DNA of 64,000 nucleotides from Xenoacremonium recifei (taxonomy: Eukaryota > Ascomycota > Sordariomycetes > Hypocreales > Nectriaceae), in contig WOFQ01000001.1 in assembly GCA_012184525.1 (NCBI GenBank), positions 496,001-560,000 of the forward strand, in the 5' to 3' direction. Every line of letters begins with the position of its first letter. Position 1 is the stretch's first letter. Made by a program: the position numbers and the translations under genes. The notes beneath the pieces were generated by a model, which saw only the letters and a program-made list of their open reading frames with translations, was not told the DNA's origin and searched no databases. Below, piece after piece: positions 56,345 through 64,000 of this stretch.

Positions 56345-58254
56345 TCAGTCGAGCATTGTCATGTATTCGCCCCACCCAAGAGGAACCTGAGAAGGATTAT
56401 CCATAGAGAAGTCAACTGTATCATCAAACAGCCATGAATTCATCGACGTCATCTGGGCTTGTAGGCTCATATGACTCCACAGGTTTCGAATGTGAAGCTG
56501 CGATTGTAGTCTTCGAAGAGCTGAAGGTTCCGATATGGTGAACATGATGTGACGGATTTTCTCAAAGAGCCGGGGAGAAACTTTACTGGGCTCTGGTAGT
56601 CCAGCTGATCCAGTTGCTGGTCCAGCTACCGCAGATGGATCTAGTCCGTCGTTTCGCTCAAGAGCAGCTGGGCTTGCTTCGGAGGCATCTGTTCCGTAAG
56701 CCACTGCGTAAAGAGCGTTGATGAGCTCGATGCTCTCAATCCACGATGAGGCGATCGGCCATGATTTCTGCCAGGAACGTAGAATTTCGACGAGGGATGA
56801 GACTCTTTGGCTCGCCACATTTGTTGGTATTTCTGCGAGCTGGGTCTTGGAGTGAAAGCTCCAGAGATGGACGCAAGCAGAGCTCAAAATTGCAGCGCCG
56901 GAGAACGGCGACCGAAGCGACTCTTGGTCTTGAGCATCTCCTTCACTTAATGAGCAGGCTATTTCTGCGACGACATTCGCATGTTGGCAGCATATCGCTG
57001 CGATATCTCGGCTCCATGCTGCATCTAATGAGGCAGGGGATGAGAAGTCGTGCACTTGAGGTAGATGAGCCTGTTGGAGAGTGCATAGTGCATGGTTGAG
57101 GAGCATATGCATTGACACAAAAAGGTTCCCCTCCCCTAGCAGGCGAAATGTGCGATAATTCCTCATCGACCATGTCATCCTTGGAGGAAGGTTGCTTATC
57201 CACTCTAGGACAGCTTTATGTGCTTTTAAGAACTCGTCCTCATCCTCAACTAGTCCTTCGGGCGAAGTGTTCCCGACTGTTCCGAACAAGTCGATAAGCA
57301 CACTCCATAGATCCACGGCTTTGAGGAAGAAGGGTAGGGCTTCGGCATGCCCAAAACCTGCGGCTCGGAAATCCGCAATACCCGGGCCACGAAATTCTTC
57401 GTCAAAGAGAAAATTCCTCGCTGGACATGGTAATTGAATGGAGATGTGTCTCGTCCTGAAAACCTGTGGGCGAGCCGTCAGAAAGCAGAGCAACCGGTCC
57501 ATAATAAAGGATGTCCAGAGTGCTCTTCTCCTGATTTCTTGCTCGCGTGGAGGGTGGTTCTGAAAGTATTCCTTCCCAAGCCTGATCTCTTGAGCCATGC
57601 GAATAGCCAGCCCCGTATACATCCAAGATCGACTAATACTTCGACAATAAAGTTCGCGGAGACTGAGGATGACATTGGCTATAACGGATGTCACGGTTGG
57701 CTCATCGGACGTGTCTCTAGAGTAACCGTGAGCAACCTTTGCCAATCTCTGCGACAATTGACTTGCGCTTTCTCCATTGAAGACGTTTGTCGTGTCTGTC
57801 TCGGAAATGTGGAGGGCAGCTAGGGAGGAGACTGCAAATAATAGGAATGGAGAATGTGACGATAAGTCAGTGGCCTCAAAGCTTGGTTGGTGAATGCTTT
57901 GGCGTATAAAGGCTAGATGGGGAGTGCTGAAGAAGATGTTGAACAAAACCCTTGCCTGGTTCTCTGGAATAGAGACTGGAGCCGGCGAGGTCCCGGGAGA
58001 TTCGCTCGGGTCGCAATGGCCAGTATCAAAAGATCTGTCTATTGCGGGCCATCTGCATTTGTCCCGGACTTGCAGACAATGTCTGCAGCATGGTTTCGCG
58101 CCATTGCACTTGACCTTTCGTCGACGGCTGAGCAGGGTGTTGATATCAGTCACCAGAACCTAAGAATTCAACGTAGTATGTATAGAAATATGGCTTACCA
58201 TGGGATGCAGGCCACAATGGTCCTTTGACGCTGCGTACCGTCGCCTCCAACCAT
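56345..58254 (-). CDS. Zn2Cys6 transcription factor with fungal-specific domain
   Basis: Two exons (58254-58199, 58127-56345) with a 71-nt intron encode 612 residues. The tiny first exon supplies the first cysteine, and the intron splits the codon of the second, giving CIPCRRRKVKC, then CRHC and C after six residues: a complete C-x2-C-x6-C-x6-C-x2-C-x6-C cluster. Ignoring the first exon would leave half a zinc cluster. The middle carries the fungal transcription factor (PF04082-type) region (SRSWMYTGLAIRMAQEI, RRRALWTSFIMDRLLCF). It sits between the dipeptidase and the MFS transporter, and is probably their local regulator. Its promoter is shared with the transporter. Confidence 0.92.
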
Positions 58255-59601
58255 CCCTATAAGCTTCGAGGGAACGAATCCTGCGATCGGCAAAGGTGGT
58301 TTTAAGGTACGCTAATGCTGGTTCCTTTTGAGTCCCTCGAATGCCGAAAGGGCTCTAAATACTAAAGTAATTATACTTAAGTGTGAATACAGAGCCAGGG
58401 GCGACAGCAGCAAAGAGATATGATACATGCATTGTGTTGATGAGGGAGAAGAGCCCTTCGCAAAAGGCGGGTGGGGATGTATTCTGTCGCTGCCGGAAGG
58501 GTCAAACGATACTCCGCAGCCCGATGGCCCTTCGCTTTATCCAGCTTCAAAAATTACGACAATTGGTATGTAAACAAGTGAAACAGAACGCTCGGTTTTT
58601 TTTTAATGCAGCCTTGTGCACCACTTTCTAAAACAAGGGCGGCTCTCGGGTTCTGGCGTAATAATAGTCTTTTAGATCTTCTTAACTGGGGTGCAATACA
58701 AGATGTGCCCGCAACATTGCCTGTTGGTCGCGGAGCGCTAGGGTGGCGTGTGATCTTGTCCGCGTTTCAATAGTTAGCATAGGTCGCTGGAAGTAGCTGT
58801 AGTAAATTGTCATTTCAAATAACTCATAACGCATGTAGAGCTCATTCTGTCTATTTTTGGTGGCAAGTTTCGGGTCCTTGAGCATTGCATAATTTGGAAC
58901 ATAGACACGGGATCTATCAAGAAGTCCTACAGGGTAGTAAACTTCATGTGCGAAACGCCGTCTAAAGGGCGAATGGTCATAGTCAGTTAGTCACTACAAA
59001 TTGTTTGCAGACGAAAACTAGTATCGTGTTCCTAGCGGGAAATAACAGTGCCACATCGGGTTCACCTTGAAGGAGAAGTAATAACGAGTGGATGAAGATC
59101 CAATGGTTGTTGACATACCGCTCCATCACTACCTAGTGGCAAAGGGAAATCAATGCCGAAGCTACTTCTGGAGTTGCAATTACGGGCGTAACTAGTGATA
59201 TGATTCATAACCATGTAAACATAATATCGAACTTGCGTACTATCTAGATAAGCTCGTGGTTGTTTGAGTATCCGAGGTCAACGATATCATTCGCACGCTC
59301 TTCTTCCTTTGCTACCCGTGCCTGATGACCGGATGAGCCGGGCTACTAATGAGAGAATCTCCACTTCAGATTCGCCGCCTACCAAGTGCATCCGTGGCTT
59401 TCCGGACCATATCTACGGAACGCTCCGGTGGCTTTGGTCTATCTCCAGTTTTTGTTATCGCATCCGGAATACAACACGCGATGTTGTCGACAAGGACGTA
59501 TAAAGAACAGCCGAGTATCGGGCCTCAATTGCAGATGACTGACCAGTCGATATATACTGAAATCGAATCCTTGAACTGTACAATAATCATATTGCAACAT
59601 C
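58255..59601. promoter_or_regulatory. Divergent promoter, Zn2Cys6 factor and MFS transporter
   Basis: About 1.35 kb, AT-rich in the middle. It holds CGGATGAGCCGG at 59330-59341, 261 nt upstream of the transporter start. No gene was supported. Confidence 0.55.
59330..59341. promoter_or_regulatory. Candidate Zn2Cys6 binding site, copy 2
   Basis: Exact repeat of the 12-mer at 54683-54694. By the size of the two promoters, an identical 12-mer in either orientation is expected by chance in well under one in ten cases. Confidence 0.5.
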
Positions 59602-61366
59602 ATGGCTCCTCTTGAGCTAGGGCAAAAGCCCGAGACGATGGACGAGGCGACGAGAGTCCTCTCTGTTGAGCAAGCCGTCTCTCAGCCTCATATTGATTCA
59701 GCTGCTTTGAAAAGATACACATTGAAATGTGACCTGATCATCATTCCCATGGTGTCTTTCTCATATCTGCTTGAGTATGCGCTTCTCGCCCAAAGTTGTA
59801 AACCGTACTGACGAAAAGAAAAGTTCTCTTGACCGTTCCAACATGGGAAACGCACAGACGGCGGGATTGTCGACCGATCTCGGCCTCCGCAAGAACCAAT
59901 ACAATCTCTGCTTGACTGTTTACTATATAGCAATGCTGCTCTTTGGACCTGCTGGTACCCTGATCTCAAAGAAGCTGTCTGGAAAATATGGAATACCCTT
60001 TATGTTGCTGGGTTTCGGCACAGCATCGATATGCACGGCAGCTGTCAAGACTTTTTCTGGTCTCATTGTCTGTAGACTCTTTGTTGGTATCTTTGAGTCT
60101 GGGTTTGTGGCAAGGTTAGTGCCTCCCTGACGCTTCTTGGGTGCGTCAATATTGAAAAGGACCTTTAGTTCTGTCATATATTTCTCGACATTCTATACCC
60201 GCAAGCAGATTGCCTTCCGGATCGGTATTTTCTACGCCTCTAGTATTACGGCGTCCGCGTTCGGCGGCTTGCTAGCTTATGGCGTCTTTCACATACCCGG
60301 GAACGGGTCACTGTTTACCTGGTCCTACCTCTTTTTGCTGGAGGGCGGAATCACTCTGATCACTGCGGTCGCCGCTTTCTTTGTCCTTCCTCGCAGCATT
60401 CAAACAGCCTACTTCTTGACCGAGGAGGAGAAAGAGGCAGGGATTATGCTTCAGCTGATGGACTCTGTGAATAACACTACATCCAAGATCAACTGGGGCG
60501 AGGCATTGAGCGAGTTCAAGTCATGGCACTTCCCCCTACGAGCTATTATTGGATTCACCTATGGAACTTTGCTCAACTCAAACGCCAATTTCCTAGCCAT
60601 TATGACGCAACGACTTGGGTATGGTGTTGTGAAGACGAACCTGGTATGTGTAAACGGATCAAATGCCTTCCACTCGTACTCGATCTGACCATGCATAGTA
60701 TACCGTGGCTCCAGCTATAACTTCTGCATGTACACTTTTGGTCATCAGCTTTTCCTCGGATCATTTTCAGGAGCGTGGCTTTCACATGATTGGTGCACTT
60801 AGCATTAGTCTCGTGGGCTACATCCTCCTCATCACCGTCAACATGGCAACCCAGAAAGGCGTGGCGTACTTTGCCATCTTCCTTTGTACGATTGGGGTTC
60901 GTAGTCGGCTCTTCCTTACTTGAATTGGATGTTAACCCTAGAGTCCAGGCCTACCCCATTTCCGTCCTCTACTCTGCATGGATGCTTTCGAATATGAACA
61001 ACCTCAATGCGAGGGCTGCAACCATGGGTGTATTGCTGTCTCTAAGTACGTGATTTCCCTATATGGCGCAAAGGAACTTTCATGCTTACCATCCTCTCAG
61101 CAAACTCTTCCGGTCTCCTCGCAAGTAACATTTTCATCACGACCGAAGCCCCCCGTTACATGTCGGCCCTTAAGACGAATTGCATATGTGCCGGGATCTG
61201 CATGCTACTGTCTGGATCTTACTCTTTCTGGATGAGATTGGAGAATAGAAGACGAGATCTTAGAGCACGCAACGAATCAGGGACAGAAGAGGGCCTTGAC
61301 CAAACGACAGCCGTTTCTTCTAGCAAGGCCGGTTTTGCAGACCCAAAATTCCGATTTAAACCTTGA
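59602..61366 (+). CDS. MFS transporter, Dal5/allantoate permease family
   Basis: Six exons (59602-59774, 59824-60114, 60169-60643, 60699-60896, 60949-61045, 61101-61366) encode 499 residues. The intron at 60897-60948 uses a weak donor (GTTCGT). Joined exons give LLDSLDRSNMGNAQTAGL after the first helix, the signature of the anion:cation symporter (Dal5) family. They continue with NQYNLCLTVYYIAMLLFGP, GLIVCRLFVGIFESGF, TFYTRKQIAFRIGIFYASS, and AYPISVLYSAWMLSNMNNLN with TMGVLLSLTNSSG. About 12 hydrophobic segments are visible. Dal5 relatives take up allantoate, ureidosuccinate, vitamins and, in yeast Dal5 itself, dipeptides. The dipeptidase neighbour makes a peptide-like substrate plausible, though unproven. 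Confidence 0.9.
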
Positions 61367-62226
61367 ACTCCAGTCAATTTTAGGTCTTGAGGAATTGGTA
61401 TTTTGGAAGCATGCACCGGTGCCTCTTAAAGTCTGTCTGTCGACTGCAAATATGATTTTGTGATGTATAATTAGTTGTTTGTATATATGGAAGCGCCTAG
61501 CAGCGTCATTAAAAAATTCTACTTCAAGACAGTCATTCAATAGCAGAACGGTTTTGAATTGAAGCTTTTCTCGCCGAGAGGTTATTCATCTGAAGGGCCA
61601 TTATACAATAAAAGAATTGTGGTAAGATATATGCTGTCGCTTATCTGCTGTACGAGATAGAGAGAAAAGAGCCACGAAAAAGGTATCCCGCCCTATCAGC
61701 TCGTTAATAACAATTCACGGCCCGCAGACCTGGGACCCCTTCTCCGCCGGGGCGACATCCGCTTCAATACCCTCTTCCCGCTAACATCTATCCGAAGCTT
61801 TATTATTATACCTTTCTCGCTATAATGGCTATAATTTCATTGAGAGAACAGATACGAGACACTTGAGTCGTCTTGTTAAGCTCCTGTTGACCGCGATAAC
61901 TGTCCAAGATAACCCATATTGACTCAGTCATACTTATCGATGAGCGTTCAAAGGAGAACTGCGCCATATAAGCCACATATATGACCTCTAATTGCATTAT
62001 TGATACATTGTTCGGGCCATGTAACCCACCCAACTTCAAATAAAGCAGGCTAGAGACGCTCATAGGGTTCAATATCCGACTTTAGCTCTCCTGATTCAGT
62101 TGTACTAGGTTCTTTCCATAAAGAAACAACAGTATGCCCAAGTTTAATTTTATATTTTGAACTATAGGAAATATGTAATTTGTCATTAATGAAAGTAGAG
62201 ACTAATCTTAGTCTGGTTCTCCCCAT
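61367..62226. other. AT-rich intergenic region
   Basis: About 860 nt between the 3' ends of the transporter and NACHT genes. AT-rich; nothing was recognised. Confidence 0.5.
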
Positions 62227-64000
62227 CTACTGTTGTCTAAGAACGGACCGAAAACGATTTGCCAATCGCGTAGGCATCGACGCGCCGTTTTTATCTTCCA
62301 GGTATTCTCCAAGGACCCCGAAATATTCGGGATCTTTAACACCAAGTTCCATTATATCGTCCTTCAAGGCCCGAACCCCTTTTTTGGAGCCTATCTTCAA
62401 CGAATCAAGGTCATCTAGTAGATATTTTACCATAGCCAGACGCTGTTCGATGGGCACTACTCTTTGCGTTAGGAATGGAGGTACGCCGACCACCATAAAA
62501 AATCCAAATATAGCCTCTGGAAGCAGATTCCAACATATCGTCGAAGGCGACGGAAGTTTGACTTTTATGTAAGGCAAAATAGCGAATCGCGCGGCTAGCT
62601 CGAGGAGGGCGGTGTCCTCGAATTTTGAGACTCCCCTGACCTTTTTTGTGATTATCCGCTTTGGTAATGAGACGAGCCACATATTCTGGAGCTCTGAACG
62701 TATCTTTAGAAGTTCCATGATGCGAATGAGCTTTTCGGTGTTCTCCTCGACGTCGGCCACTTGGCTTGCGTGCCACAAAACATAGATAATTGAGTCTTCA
62801 GGGTCTCTGAAGTAGCCAAGGTTTGTAGTGTCTTTCTGAAGTGATAAAATGAGAGTTTCGGCGTCCATAATACAAAGGTGAGGGTCAAATCGACCTTCAA
62901 ATGCTCCACAGATAGAAATCCAGGTATCAGGGTTTGCAGCCCAGTCCCGTGCGGTTCGATGAATGAAGTCAACGAAGTAACCTACTTCACCGCCAACTTC
63001 CAGAATACCCCTCGTGCTTCCGGCCAGCCTTCTTTTCAATATTTGCTTTGCGGCCTGTATCTGGAGATCCGGCTCTTCAGAGAGCGAAATTAACTGATCT
63101 TGCGTCGATTTTGACTCAATAAGCCACATTGTGAGCCACGGCAATGGCTCGCCCGCAGCTCTGACGATCTGCAAGGAGAAAGAAGCATTGGACTTATTTT
63201 CAGAACGAATGCCATCCCATATAGTTTGATAGAGATCTCTAAGATCTGTAGGGATATCTTCTAGGATCTTTCGAGCCTCAGAGATTGAGTGACCGTCTTG
63301 GAGAAGACCCAGCAAGTGCGGAACAACAAGTGATATCCATAAGAAGACACCATTCGCCCTCCGCACTATTTCGTGGCACAGCTGGATTGTTGCATCTGGA
63401 AATATCTTTTCTTGCTCCTTTAGAGCTTTGCTATCCTTGAACTTCTGTTGAACAAATGTTGTCATGTCTCTCTTTGTAAGGAGATGAATCTCAAGCATGG
63501 GGCCGTCATTGTATTCGTCATTGAACTCATTCCAAGGGCGACTGGCGACACAAATCTTCGCTCCAACTTGACATCGATTTGATATTTCTCGAATTGCTGC
63601 GATGATGTCCATAGGAGGTACGTCAAACTCATCCAACCCGTCAATAAATAGGGCGAGCTTGAGGGTCTTCCCACATTCAGAGAGAAGCGCACCCCAAGCT
63701 TCATCAACTTCAAATAGCTCCCAAGAGGGCAAAAATGAAGTGCTTCTTAGAATCTGACACAGTGCCCATCGTCGGGGCACCAGGATCCTTGCTAGATCTG
63801 GACAGTCTTCTGGAACCTGGCATATGAGGGTTCTTTTGAGCCCTTGAAGCGACTTTTGTAGATCTCCGCCTGAGTGCCATGCGTAGTATCTCAAGACGAC
63901 TAAATGCAAAGATCCCAGTTGCTTGGATAGTGCATCCCAGACAAGCCTTTGCTCTGCCAGAAACTTCATCATTGTCGATTTCCCTGAACCAGGCTTGCCG
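62227..64000 (-). CDS. NACHT-type STAND (NLR-like) protein, N-terminus outside the window
   Basis: The open frame runs to the window edge. The first visible residues are GKPGSGKSTMMKFL, the Walker A of fungal NACHT proteins, so the effector domain upstream is cut off. Then follow LALFIDGLDEFD (Walker B with acidic tail), ICVASRPWNEF (sensor), RDMTTFV, and RANGVFLWISLVV, in the normal order. About 400 residues of alpha-helical sequence follow without recognisable WD40, ankyrin or TPR repeats, ending at 62227. Such proteins are fungal counterparts of NLR immune sensors, often acting in incompatibility. The type of N-terminal domain (HET, Goodbye, lipase-like or other) cannot be seen. Confidence 0.92.
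   Translation of the reverse strand, partial: GKPGSGKSTMMKFLAEQRLVWDALSKQLGSLHLVVLRYYAWHSGGDLQKSLQGLKRTLICQVPEDCPDLARILVPRRWALCQILRSTSFLPSWELFEVDEAWGALLSECGKTLKLALFIDGLDEFDVPPMDIIAAIREISNRCQVGAKICVASRPWNEFNDEYNDGPMLEIHLLTKRDMTTFVQQKFKDSKALKEQEKIFPDATIQLCHEIVRRANGVFLWISLVVPHLLGLLQDGHSISEARKILEDIPTDLRDLYQTIWDGIRSENKSNASFSLQIVRAAGEPLPWLTMWLIESKSTQDQLISLSEEPDLQIQAAKQILKRRLAGSTRGILEVGGEVGYFVDFIHRTARDWAANPDTWISICGAFEGRFDPHLCIMDAETLILSLQKDTTNLGYFRDPEDSIIYVLWHASQVADVEENTEKLIRIMELLKIRSELQNMWLVSLPKRIITKKVRGVSKFEDTALLELAARFAILPYIKVKLPSPSTICWNLLPEAIFGFFMVVGVPPFLTQRVVPIEQRLAMVKYLLDDLDSLKIGSKKGVRALKDDIMELGVKDPEYFGVLGEYLEDKNGASMPTRLANRFRSVLRQQ

Noticed and set aside
60897..60948. Frameshift in the MFS transporter suggested by the weak donor GTTCGT
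   Set aside because: Splicing there restores phase exactly and gives the conserved TIGAYPISVLY junction, so a weak intron is the simpler reading.

Overview
The window reads as chromosomal DNA of a filamentous ascomycete, most likely a Sordariomycete and perhaps a member of the Hypocreales. The genes carry short GT-AG introns (about 44-153 nt) with CTAAC/CTGAC-type branch points. Families typical of these fungi are present: an NAD(P)H nitrite reductase with siroheme and Rieske-like parts, an SREBP, Zn2Cys6 and Ndt80-like regulators, HET-domain proteins and a NACHT protein. Exon coordinates were derived by hand from splice signals and reading phase; all joined genes keep an open frame except one HET gene. 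No tRNA, rRNA, CRISPR array or intact transposon was recognised.

Left third (1-28.5 kb): the 3' end of a GMC oxidoreductase, a neutral ceramidase, a small mitochondrial-type protein, an Srs2-type helicase, a single-pass membrane protein of unknown function, the sterol regulator SREBP (sre1), nitrite reductase (niiA) with a textbook NirA/NIT4 site and GATA sites upstream, a decayed HET gene, the ESCRT-II subunit Vps25 and a six-BRCT Rtt107/Brc1-like repair protein. This is mostly housekeeping sequence with long GC-rich intergenic regions.

Centre (29.4-44.1 kb): five consecutive genes form an N-acetylglucosamine (GlcNAc) catabolic cluster: an atypical hexokinase (GlcNAc kinase candidate), glucosamine-6-phosphate deaminase, the Ndt80-like regulator RON1, GlcNAc-6-phosphate deacetylase, and a GH3 protein fused to GNAT-like acetyltransferase modules. 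Together they would phosphorylate GlcNAc, remove the acetyl group and convert the product to fructose-6-phosphate. The GH3 domain lacks the catalytic residues expected of NagZ-type enzymes, so its role in the cluster is open.

Right third (44.5-64 kb): accessory-type sequence. It holds an intact HET gene, an AT-rich gene-poor stretch, a 12-cysteine small secreted protein, a short-chain dehydrogenase, an 851-residue orphan, and a four-gene group of metallo-beta-lactamase, M19 dipeptidase, Zn2Cys6 regulator and Dal5-type MFS transporter. These four are arranged as two divergent pairs, and both divergent promoters contain the identical 12-mer CGGATGAGCCGG, which suggests a co-regulated peptide or amide uptake module. 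The window ends inside a NACHT-type STAND gene.
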